Source: Ovoidimarina sediminis
GTDB lineage: Bacteria; Pseudomonadota; Alphaproteobacteria; Rhodobacterales; Rhodobacteraceae
Direction of reading: 5' to 3'
DNA length: 64,000 nt
NCBI RefSeq assembly: GCF_032586175.1
Contig: NZ_JAWHTE010000007.1
Coordinates: 1-64,000, forward strand
Numbering within the stretch: position 1 is the first letter of the stretch; each line of letters opens with the position of its first letter. The notes under the pieces were generated by a model. The model searched no databases and was not told the DNA's origin. It worked only from the letters and a program-made list of their open reading frames with translations. Below are positions 16,849-24,426 of the stretch, one piece after another. The translations under genes were made by a program, and so were the position numbers.

Positions 16849-18393
16849 TCAGGTGTACTTGCGGATCTCGCCGGATTTCAGGCGCGAGAGATAGCTGTTC
16901 AGTTCCGCCTTCACGATCGGCATCAGGAAGTAGAGGCCGATGATGTTGACGACCGCCATGGCGAAGATCGCGGCATCGGAGAAGTCGATGACCGGGCCGA
17001 GGTTGGCCGCGGCGCCGATGACCACGAAGATGCAGAAGATCACCTTGAAGATGATTTCCTTGGTCTGCCCCTCGCCGAACAGGAAGGTCCAGGCCTTGAG
17101 ACCGTAGTAGGACCAGCTGATCATCGTCGAGAAGGCGAACAGGATCACCGCGATCGCCAGCACGTACTGGAACCACCCGAAGGCCGAGGAGAAGGCCGCG
17201 GAGGTGAGCGCCACGCCGGAATTGCCGTCGACCGTCTGGATCGCCGTGCCGCCCTCGTTCAGGAGGTACATGCCGGTGTTCGGGTCGGAAACAAGCTGAC
17301 CGGTGATGATGATCACAAGCGCCGTCATGGTGCAGATCACGACGGTGTCGATGAACGGCTCCAGAAGCGAGACGAAGCCTTCCGTGATCGGCTCCTTCGT
17401 GCGGACGGCCGAGTGGGCGATCGCCGCAGAGCCGACGCCCGCCTCGTTCGAGAAGGCGGCCCGCTTGAAGCCCTGGATCAGCGCCCCGACGAAGCCGCCG
17501 GCAACCCCGAGCCCGGTGAAGGCGCCCTCGAAGATCTGGCCAAAGGCCCAGCCGATCTTGTCGGCGTTCATCAGGATGATGATGAGGGCCGTCACGACAT
17601 AGAGGATCCCCATGAACGGCACGACCTTCTCGGTCACCCGCGCGATGGATTTCAGGCCGCCCACGATGACCGCGAAGACGATTCCCGCGAACACGAGGCC
17701 GGTGATCCAGCCCGGGTATTCGCCCACGACGTTCGTGATCTGGGCATGAGCCTGGTTGGCCTGGAACATGTTGCCGCCGCCCAGAGCGCCGAGGATACAG
17801 AAGATCGAGAACAGGACGGCGAGGATGCGCCCCGCCGGGATGCCGCGCTCGTCAAAGCCCTTCGTCAGATAGTACATCGGGCCGCCGGAGACGGTGCCGT
17901 CCTCGTATTCGTTGCGGTATTTCACGCCGAGCGTACATTCGGTGAATTTCGACGCCATGCCCATGAGGCCCGCGAGGATCATCCAGAAGGTCGCGCCCGG
18001 CCCGCCGATCCCGACAGCCACCGCGACGCCCGCGATGTTGCCAAGGCCGACCGTGCCAGACAGTGCGGTGGCGAGTGCCTGGAAATGGCTGACTTCACCG
18101 GCGTCGTTCGGGTCGGAATAGTCGCCCCGCACAAGGGCGATGGAATGGGGAAAAGCACGAAACTGAATGAGACCGAAATAGACCGTAAAGACCGTCGCCG
18201 CGACGACGAGCCAGGCCACGATCCAGGGAAAGCTGGTTCCGGGGAACGGGCTGAAGATCAGGTTGACGAACCAGCCGGTGGAACTTGCGAAAATCTCGTT
18301 CACGCGTTCGTCGATGGATTGCGCCAGGGCGGGCGAGGCCGCCGCAACCATGGCAAGGGGCGCCAGAACCGACGCCTGAGTTGTCTTTTTCAT
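16849..18393 (-). CDS. Alanine/glycine:Na+ symporter (AGCS family)
   Basis: A 514-residue inner-membrane protein with about 11 hydrophobic helices. The N-terminal about 25 residues look like a cleavable signal (AAASPALAQS), common in this family in alphaproteobacteria. The family signature GTVGLGNIAGVAVAVGIGGP is at about residues 115-135, followed by PGATFWM. It carries out sodium-coupled uptake of alanine and/or glycine. It converges on dadA, whose riboswitch senses glycine, so uptake and oxidation of the same amino acids are neighbours. No riboswitch is visible upstream of this gene itself. Confidence 0.92.
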   Translation of the reverse strand: MKKTTQASVLAPLAMVAAASPALAQSIDERVNEIFASSTGWFVNLIFSPFPGTSFPWIVAWLVVAATVFTVYFGLIQFRAFPHSIALVRGDYSDPNDAGEVSHFQALATALSGTVGLGNIAGVAVAVGIGGPGATFWMILAGLMGMASKFTECTLGVKYRNEYEDGTVSGGPMYYLTKGFDERGIPAGRILAVLFSIFCILGALGGGNMFQANQAHAQITNVVGEYPGWITGLVFAGIVFAVIVGGLKSIARVTEKVVPFMGILYVVTALIIILMNADKIGWAFGQIFEGAFTGLGVAGGFVGALIQGFKRAAFSNEAGVGSAAIAHSAVRTKEPITEGFVSLLEPFIDTVVICTMTALVIIITGQLVSDPNTGMYLLNEGGTAIQTVDGNSGVALTSAAFSSAFGWFQYVLAIAVILFAFSTMISWSYYGLKAWTFLFGEGQTKEIIFKVIFCIFVVIGAAANLGPVIDFSDAAIFAMAVVNIIGLYFLMPIVKAELNSYLSRLKSGEIRKYT

Positions 18394-18415
18394 GTGTGTC
18401 CCTGTTGTCTGTTGG

Positions 18416-18850
18416 TCATGGAACGATCGTGACGGCGACGGGCGAGGCTTGCGCGAGGCTGCCGGCGACCGAGCCGAAGAGCCGGGATGACAGGGACGAA
18501 TGACCCGTCCGGCCGATGACGATCTGTGAGGCGCCCGCCTCTTCGACGATGGCGCACAGCGTTTCGGCGATATGCCCGTAGCGCAGGACCGTCGAGACGT
18601 TCACGCCGTCGGCGCGCAGCTTTTCCGCGATCGGCCCGATCAGGGCTGTTTCTGCGCGGTTCAGCTCTTCCTTACGGCGTTTGTGCCGTTCTTCGAGTTC
18701 CTCAGGGGTGAGGAACGAATAGGGTGACCATTCGAGGACATGCGCAATCACCAGCTCGGAACCGTCGGACTTCGCCAAATTGGTGGCGAAGTCGAGGGCC
18801 GACCTGGCGCTCTCGCTGTCGTCGAAGCCGATTACAATCTTTCGTGACAC
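18416..18850 (-). CDS. Universal stress protein UspA family
   Basis: A 144-residue single Usp domain from a GTG start at 18850 (VSRKIVIGFDDSESA), preceded by a strong GGAGGGAAG site. The reading frame is open much further upstream (to 19849) only because it shadows the next gene. The C-terminal IVIGRTGHSSLSSRLFGSVAG matches the ATP-binding G-2x-G-9x-G(S/T) motif, so it is probably an ATP-binding Usp. It lies 98 bp downstream of the MaoC-phosphotransacylase gene on the same strand. Confidence 0.88.
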   Translation of the reverse strand: MSRKIVIGFDDSESARSALDFATNLAKSDGSELVIAHVLEWSPYSFLTPEELEERHKRRKEELNRAETALIGPIAEKLRADGVNVSTVLRYGHIAETLCAIVEEAGASQIVIGRTGHSSLSSRLFGSVAGSLAQASPVAVTIVP

Positions 18851-18948
18851 TCTTCCCTCCTGTCTTTTCAGGTTTTTTTCGTGCCCCGAGCGTAGCCGCA
18901 AAATCGGCTCATGAGGAAAAATTATTCTCGTGCCGCAAAAATGGGCGT

Positions 18949-20343
18949 TCAGCCTGCCGTCGCGGTGCTGTGAAGCGTCAGAAGCTGGGCCATGGCGGCG
19001 GAGGCGAGGCGGGACGAGATGCCGTCTGCCCGGCTGGTCAGAACGATCGGGATACGGGCACCCAGGACGATCCCCGCCGCATCCGCGCCGGCAAGGTAGA
19101 CGAGCTGTTTCGCGATCATGTTGCCGGCTTCGAGATCGGGGACGACGAGGATATCGGCCTCTCCCGCCACGTCTGACGCGATGCCCTTGGAAAGTGCTGC
19201 GGATTTCGACACGGCGTTGTCGAATGCAAGTGGTCCGTCGATGATGCCGCCGGTGATCTGCCCGCGATCGAGCATCTTGCAGAGCGCCGCGGCTTCGATC
19301 GTCGAGGGCACTTTCGAATAGACGGTTTCGACGGCGGAAAGGATGGCGACCCTCGGCTGTGCGATTCCCAGGGCATGTGCGAGATCGATGGCGTTCTGCA
19401 CGATGTCGCGCTTGGTATCGAGATCGGGAAAGATGTTGAGCGCCGCATCGGTGATGAAAAGCGGCTTGGGGTAGTGCGGGACGTCGAGGCCGAAGACATG
19501 GCTCATCCGGCGCTCGGTTCTGAGACCTGTATCGCGGTCGACAACCGGCCCCATGAGTTCGTCGGTGTGAAGCTTGCCCTTCATCAGGATGCCCGCCCGG
19601 CCCTCGCGCACCAGTGCGACGGCTTGCTCGGCGGCGGCGTGACTGTGGGGAGCGTCGATGATTTCGACCCCGTCGAGGCTGAGCCCGGCGGCTTCGGCCG
19701 TGGCCTCGATCTTCTGCGCCGGGCCGACGAGGATCGGCTCGATCATGCCTTCGGCCGCCGCAGCCATCGCTCCGCCCAGCGAAAGTGCGTCGCAGGGGTG
19801 GACGACGGCGGTGGGTGTCGCGGGCTGGCCTGCCGTGCGGGCGATCCATTCCCGGAACAGCACGCCCGGCTGGTGGGTGCGTTCGACGGGGAGTGCCGCG
19901 CGGGGGCGGCGGATCTTTTCGCTGGGCGCGAGGACATCGACGGTGCCCGAAATGACCACGAGGCCGTTCTGGTTGGTGCAGGTGCAGTCGAGGGTGAGCG
20001 CGCCGCGGCTTTCATCTTTCGAGGCGACGCGAAGACGGACGGTGACGGTATCGCCCACGTCGACGGGATGATCGAAGGACAGTGCCTGCCCGACATAGCG
20101 CGCGCCGGGGCCCGGGAGTTCGGTGGCCAGAAGGCTGGTGATCAGCGCCGTGCCCCAGATGCCGTGGGTGACGAAGCCCCGGAAATCTTCGGAACTTTCA
20201 TAGGCCACGTCGGTATGGGCGGGGTTCGCATCGCCCGACATGGTGGCGAGGCGGGCGATGTCGCCGGGCCGGAGCGTCGTCGTCAGCTCGGCGGTGGTGC
20301 CAATCTCGATCTCCTCGAAGGTCATGTTCTCGATGAAGCGCAT
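18949..20343 (-). CDS. Bifunctional MaoC-like enoyl-CoA hydratase / phosphate acyltransferase
   Basis: A 464-residue fusion. Residues about 1-145 form a hot-dog MaoC domain with the hydratase motif MSGDANPAHTD (Asp and His catalytic). Residues about 160-460 are a phosphate acetyl/butyryltransferase (PTA_PTB) domain, with ILMKGKLHTDELM, SHVFGLD and ITGGIIDGPLAFDNA. This fixed fusion is widespread in Rhodobacterales and usually precedes an acetate kinase, which is not found here; the next gene downstream is UspA. Expected chemistry is acyl-CoA plus phosphate to acyl phosphate, with a hydratase or acyl-binding partner domain. The substrate is not readable from sequence. Confidence 0.88.
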   Translation of the reverse strand: MRFIENMTFEEIEIGTTAELTTTLRPGDIARLATMSGDANPAHTDVAYESSEDFRGFVTHGIWGTALITSLLATELPGPGARYVGQALSFDHPVDVGDTVTVRLRVASKDESRGALTLDCTCTNQNGLVVISGTVDVLAPSEKIRRPRAALPVERTHQPGVLFREWIARTAGQPATPTAVVHPCDALSLGGAMAAAAEGMIEPILVGPAQKIEATAEAAGLSLDGVEIIDAPHSHAAAEQAVALVREGRAGILMKGKLHTDELMGPVVDRDTGLRTERRMSHVFGLDVPHYPKPLFITDAALNIFPDLDTKRDIVQNAIDLAHALGIAQPRVAILSAVETVYSKVPSTIEAAALCKMLDRGQITGGIIDGPLAFDNAVSKSAALSKGIASDVAGEADILVVPDLEAGNMIAKQLVYLAGADAAGIVLGARIPIVLTSRADGISSRLASAAMAQLLTLHSTATAG

Positions 20344-20398
20344 CGCGTGCTCCTGCCCCGCGGCGGGGTGATCCGATCCTGTTCCTGCGGTGCGCCGG

Positions 20399-21235
20399 TC
20401 AGGGCGCGCCGATCTCCGTCACCCGGGCCTTGAAGAAGGGAAAATAGGCGGGCGTGCCGAAATGATTACCGCCCTCGACGCGGGTTGGAAGGCGATATCC
20501 GCCGAAATCGCGAAACTCCGAGGGTGTGCCGCCGAAAGGCTGTTCGCGAAATGTCCTTTCGGGGTTCTCGTTGCTCCAGCGCTGGATGAAGACGCTTTTC
20601 GGCGCGCCGGAGGCGTCGACTGTGATGTCGACGACTTGCGAGAAGGCGCCGAGGGTGACGGTGGCGCGGGCAGTGTCCGGGTCGACCTCCGACCAGGTGA
20701 CACCCTCGCCTGGCAGAAGGCTCGTAGGTGACCAGAAGGCGGCTTCGGCGATCACGCGCCCGAATGCGGCGCGGTGGTGATCGGGGCCGTGCGCGCGCAC
20801 GACGGGGATGAGGTTCAGAAGCCAGAACCGTGTCCACGACCCGTCGGGCAGGGCGCCGTCCGATCCGCTGAGCGGGCCGGTTCTGACCTTCCAGACAAGG
20901 CCATGGGGCGGGGAGAGGATCTGGCTTGCGTTCATCGGCTGATACTTCGGGGCATCCTTCGTGCCGAGGCCGAGGGTGCCCGTCATCTCGATCCGGACGG
21001 CTGTGCGGATCGGGGTGCCGGGAGCGATCGTGTAGGTGAAATAACGGTGCGCCGGTTCTGGCAGGCCCGCGAGTTGTGCAGGGTCGAAGGTGGCGCCATT
21101 GGGTTGTGCCAGGTCCGCGAGGCGAAGCCAGGCCGCGGCATCGGCGCGGTGATCGGCATAGCGCCAGGCGAGGAGAGCAAGGAGAGCGGCGAGAAGGACG
21201 GCAAGCGGATAGAAGACCATGGCCCGTGCGCTCAT
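20399..21235 (-). CDS. DUF6544-like membrane-anchored protein
   Basis: A 278-residue protein with one N-terminal membrane helix (about 6-25) and a large, probably periplasmic, domain. The run PEPAHRYFTYTIAPGTPIRT followed by ILSPPHGLVWKVR matches my memory of the DUF6544 (formerly DUF6920) family; the function is not known. Its ATG overlaps the stop of the hydrogenase maturation protease by 4 nt, so it is the last gene of the hox operon. A link to hydrogenase is suggested only by this coupling. Confidence 0.7.
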   Translation of the reverse strand: MSARAMVFYPLAVLLAALLALLAWRYADHRADAAAWLRLADLAQPNGATFDPAQLAGLPEPAHRYFTYTIAPGTPIRTAVRIEMTGTLGLGTKDAPKYQPMNASQILSPPHGLVWKVRTGPLSGSDGALPDGSWTRFWLLNLIPVVRAHGPDHHRAAFGRVIAEAAFWSPTSLLPGEGVTWSEVDPDTARATVTLGAFSQVVDITVDASGAPKSVFIQRWSNENPERTFREQPFGGTPSEFRDFGGYRLPTRVEGGNHFGTPAYFPFFKARVTEIGAP

Positions 21236-21681
21236 TGTGCCAAGACGGGGTGCTGCGTTTCGCGCCAGGTGTGGAAGAAAGCCTCGGCTTTCGCGAGATT
21301 TGCCTGGGCCTCGGGGCTCAGCCCGTCATGGAGATGTTCGAAACAGGTGCCACTTATGGCGAGCAGGTAGGCCGGGCAGGTGGCCCCGAAGTGAAGCCGG
21401 GCAAGCGCGAGGACGGTGACGGGCGCGATTCGGTGGCTGTTCACCTCGCCCCGTTCTTCCGGTTCGAGCGGATCGAATGCAAACGGGGGCGGGGCCGTCA
21501 GTGACGCATCGACGAAGACGACGGAGGAGGCCGTGGCGATGGCGACGGCGTGTTCCGGTTTCAGCTGGAAATCGGTGACGATCTTGATCCCCTGGCGCCC
21601 GCTTTCTGACAGGCGGCGCGCGAATTCCGGGCCGAGCCCGTCATCGCCGCGGCCGGGATTGCCGTAGGCGATCAGAAGCAT
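21232..21681 (-). CDS. hoxW: [NiFe] hydrogenase maturation protease
   Basis: A 149-residue HycI/HoxW-type endopeptidase. I start at the ATG at 21681, which shares one base with the hoxH stop (TGATG); an in-frame codon seven earlier is less likely. AYGNPGRGDDGLGPEFA is the N-terminal family signature with a nickel-contacting Asp/Glu, and VVFVDASL carries the second conserved Asp; ISGTCFEHLHDG probably supplies the His. It removes the C-terminal peptide of HoxH after nickel insertion. The placement directly after hoxH supports the pairing. Confidence 0.87.
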   Translation of the reverse strand: MLLIAYGNPGRGDDGLGPEFARRLSESGRQGIKIVTDFQLKPEHAVAIATASSVVFVDASLTAPPPFAFDPLEPEERGEVNSHRIAPVTVLALARLHFGATCPAYLLAISGTCFEHLHDGLSPEAQANLAKAEAFFHTWRETQHPVLAQ

Positions 21682-23123
21682 CACGGATCTTTTGTCCTGC
21701 AATCGAGCACCGCGCCGTCCGGCCCGATCAGTTCGACCTGAAGCGGCATCTGCCCGAGCGCGTGGGTCGCGCAGGACAGGCAGGGATCGTAGGCGCGGAT
21801 CGCGACTTCGACCTCGTTCAGCATGCCCTCGGTGATTTCAGGCTGGCCCGACAGGGCGCGCACGGCGACGTCCTTGACCGCGCGATTCATGCCCTCGTTG
21901 TTGTGCGTGGTCGACACGATCAGATTGCAGTAGGTGACCTGATCGTTCTCGTCGACCTCGTAGTGGTGAATGAGATTGCCGCGCGGGGCCTCGATCACGC
22001 CGATGCCCGACTGGCGGCGTTCGCCCTTTGCCACGAGATCGGTGCCCTGCAGGTTGGGGTCGTGGAGGAGGTCGCGGATCTTTTCGATGCAGTGGACGAC
22101 CTCGATCATCCGCGCCCAGTGGTTTGCGAGGATCGCGTGCTGGGTCTGGCCGTCATTGGACGCCAGAAGCTCTTGCCGGGCCGCTTCGGCGCGGGGGGTG
22201 TCGATGACGCTTGCCGTCATCATCCGGGCGAGCGGGCCGACCCTGTACCAGCCCGCCTCGGGCCCGAGGCTGCGGATATAGGGGAACTTCATGTAGGACC
22301 ATGCGCGCACATCCTCGAGCAGAACCTCGTGGTAGCGGGTGCAGTCGAGCTGATCGAAGATGTCGCTTCCGTCGGAGCCGCGGGCCCGGAGGTTTCCATC
22401 ATAGAGATCGAGCGCGCCGTCGCCGGGCCGGACAAGCGAGAGGTAATGCGAGGGGAAGGCGGCGAAGCGTTGGACGGCATCGCGGTTCTCGACCGTGTAG
22501 TCGCGGGCGAGCGCCAGCGCGTCGTTCGCCCATGCCGCCATGTCGTCGATCACCGCGAGAAAGGCATCGCGAGTTTCAATCGGCAGGTTGCGGTTGATGC
22601 CACCAGGCACCGCGCCGGTGCCGTGGATTTTCTTGCCTGCCGTGGCCTCGATGATGTCCTGCCCGAACTTGCGCATCAGGATGGCGCGGCGGCCGAGTTC
22701 CGGTTTCTCGCGCAGCACCTCGAAGATGTTGCGCCGTTCGGCAGGGGCGCCGAAGCCGAAGAGAAGATCGGGGGAGGCGAGGTGGAAGAAGTGCAGGACA
22801 TGGCTTTGCATGACCTGCCCATAATGCATCAGGCGGCGCATCTTCTCGGCGGTGGGAGGAAGTTCGTCGACCCCCACGATGGCATCCATCGCCTTGGCGG
22901 CCGCAAGGTGGTGGCTGACCGGGCAGATGCCGCAGAGCCGCTGGACGATGACCGGCACCTCCCAGAGGAGCCGGCCCTGGATGAACCGTTCGAAGCCCCG
23001 GAACTCGACGATGTGAAGACGGGCCTCGTCGACCTGGCCTTCGGCGTCGAGATGGATGGTGACCTTGCCATGACCTTCGACGCGGGTGACCGGCGAAATT
23101 TCGATGAGGCGTGGTTCGCTCAT
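21681..23123 (-). CDS. hoxH: NAD-reducing hydrogenase, large [NiFe] subunit HoxH
   Basis: 480 residues. The N-terminal nickel motif is RLCGICPVSHH (C64, C67) and the C-terminal one DPCLSCATH (C448, C451, H454), so all four nickel-ligand cysteines are present. About 26 residues after H454 form the peptide removed by the maturation protease. The active site reversibly splits hydrogen, with electrons passing through HoxY to the diaphorase HoxFU and NAD+. It lies in hoxFUYH order, 27 nt after hoxY. Confidence 0.95.
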   Translation of the reverse strand: MSEPRLIEISPVTRVEGHGKVTIHLDAEGQVDEARLHIVEFRGFERFIQGRLLWEVPVIVQRLCGICPVSHHLAAAKAMDAIVGVDELPPTAEKMRRLMHYGQVMQSHVLHFFHLASPDLLFGFGAPAERRNIFEVLREKPELGRRAILMRKFGQDIIEATAGKKIHGTGAVPGGINRNLPIETRDAFLAVIDDMAAWANDALALARDYTVENRDAVQRFAAFPSHYLSLVRPGDGALDLYDGNLRARGSDGSDIFDQLDCTRYHEVLLEDVRAWSYMKFPYIRSLGPEAGWYRVGPLARMMTASVIDTPRAEAARQELLASNDGQTQHAILANHWARMIEVVHCIEKIRDLLHDPNLQGTDLVAKGERRQSGIGVIEAPRGNLIHHYEVDENDQVTYCNLIVSTTHNNEGMNRAVKDVAVRALSGQPEITEGMLNEVEVAIRAYDPCLSCATHALGQMPLQVELIGPDGAVLDCRTKDP

Positions 23124-23150
23124 GGGCGTCTGACCGTCATTGCCTGGATT

Positions 23151-23720
23151 TCAGTCAAACCGGATCCTTTCGCGTTCGAAGCCCTGAAACCGGCCGGCGA
23201 GAAGCGCGATCAGCGTGTCGTGGATCACCTCGCCCGAGGGTGCGCAGCCGGGGATGTTGTAGTCGATCTCCACTACCGCCGAACAGGGATAGACCTCGTC
23301 GAGCAGAAGCGGCAGGGCCGGATCGTTCGGGATGTTGTGGGTCTTGTTCTCGATGTAACGGCCGGTGATGAACGCCTCTTCCAGGCATTCGCGCAGCGGC
23401 GCGTCGGAATGCATGATCGCGTTCCGCATCGCGGGCAGGCCCCCCATGATCGCGCACTGGCCGAGCGCGATCAGCACGTCGCAGTTGCGGCGGAATTCGC
23501 GCAGGACGTGCACGTTTTCCTCGTTGCAGCAGCCGCCTTCGATGATGCCGATGTCGCAACGGCGGGTGAATGTCTTGAAATCGGTGAGGGGGGAGCGGTC
23601 GATCTCGACCTTAGACATCAGATCGATGAGCCGTTCGTCCATATCGAGGATCGCCATGTGGCAGCCGAAGCAGCCGGCGAGGGAGGCGGTGGCGACACGG
23701 GCCTTGCGGATCTCACTCAT
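23151..23720 (-). CDS. hoxY: NAD-reducing hydrogenase, small FeS subunit HoxY
   Basis: 189 residues from the ATG at 23720, which overlaps the hoxU end by 8 nt. Cysteines for one proximal [4Fe-4S] cluster are visible: C17 and C20 in GCFGCHM, the EGGCCNEEN pair and PGCAPSGE near the C terminus. It is short like other group 3d small subunits and lacks the extra clusters and Tat signal of uptake hydrogenases, so the enzyme is cytoplasmic. It bridges HoxH to HoxU. Confidence 0.94.
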   Translation of the reverse strand: MSEIRKARVATASLAGCFGCHMAILDMDERLIDLMSKVEIDRSPLTDFKTFTRRCDIGIIEGGCCNEENVHVLREFRRNCDVLIALGQCAIMGGLPAMRNAIMHSDAPLRECLEEAFITGRYIENKTHNIPNDPALPLLLDEVYPCSAVVEIDYNIPGCAPSGEVIHDTLIALLAGRFQGFERERIRFD

Positions 23721-24426
23721 CACGGGCCTTCTCGATATCGCTGCCGATCAGCCCCCTGTCGAACTCGCGTTCGCCGATCGGGGTGGCGAAGCCCACGCCC
23801 TTGCGGATGATGCAGCCGACCGGGCAAACCTCGGCCGATACCGCGAAATCGGTGATCTCGGCATCGGTGTCGGAAAGATCTTCGCCGTTCACGGCAAGGC
23901 GACGGTGGATGCCGCGGCCCACGTAGCCGAAGACGCCCTTGCCATCGACATCCTGGCTGGCGCGGATGCAGCGGCCGCAGGAAATGCAGCGGTTGGTGTC
24001 GAGCGCGATATCGGGGTGCGAGGCATCGACGGCGCGGCATGGCTCCAGATACGGGAACTTGGTGGGATGGGTCATGTCGAGCCGGTAGGCCATCGCCTGA
24101 AGCTCGCAATTGCCGCTGGCCTCGCAGATCGGGCAGAGGTGGTTGCCCTCGTGAAACAGCATCTCGACAAGATCGCGGCGAAGCTTGGTAATATGCGGGG
24201 TCTCGTTCTCGACATTGAGACCCGGGCTGGCGGGTTCGGTACAGGCCGCGACGCTGCGCCCGCCCGCCTTTACGGTGCAGACCCGGCAGCTTCCCTGATG
24301 CCGAAGACCCTCGTGATCGCAAAGCCGGGGGATGTAGACGCCGGCGGCATCCGCGGCGTCCATGATCGTCTGGCCCGGTTCGGCGGTGATTTCGACTCCG
24401 TCGATCGTGAGCGTGAAGCCGGTCAT
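23713..24426 (-). CDS. hoxU: NAD-reducing hydrogenase, diaphorase gamma subunit HoxU
   Basis: 237 residues from the ATG at 24426 (MTGFTLTIDG), overlapping the hoxF stop by 4 nt; the longer open frame upstream is a shadow of hoxF. It resembles the N-terminal part of NuoG: [2Fe-2S] ferredoxin fold (CDHEGLRHQGSCRVC...C), the His-Cys3 [4Fe-4S] segment (HEGNHLCPICEASGNC) and a C-terminal 2x[4Fe-4S] part (CISCGRC, CPVGC). It carries electrons between HoxF and HoxY. Confidence 0.93.
   Translation of the reverse strand: MTGFTLTIDGVEITAEPGQTIMDAADAAGVYIPRLCDHEGLRHQGSCRVCTVKAGGRSVAACTEPASPGLNVENETPHITKLRRDLVEMLFHEGNHLCPICEASGNCELQAMAYRLDMTHPTKFPYLEPCRAVDASHPDIALDTNRCISCGRCIRASQDVDGKGVFGYVGRGIHRRLAVNGEDLSDTDAEITDFAVSAEVCPVGCIIRKGVGFATPIGEREFDRGLIGSDIEKARDE

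Noticed and set aside
16825..18432. A 535-codon + strand frame opposite the AGCS symporter
   Set aside because: Composition is Asp/Arg/Glu-rich and repetitive, the typical antisense image of a membrane protein; the reverse strand has clear AGCS motifs.
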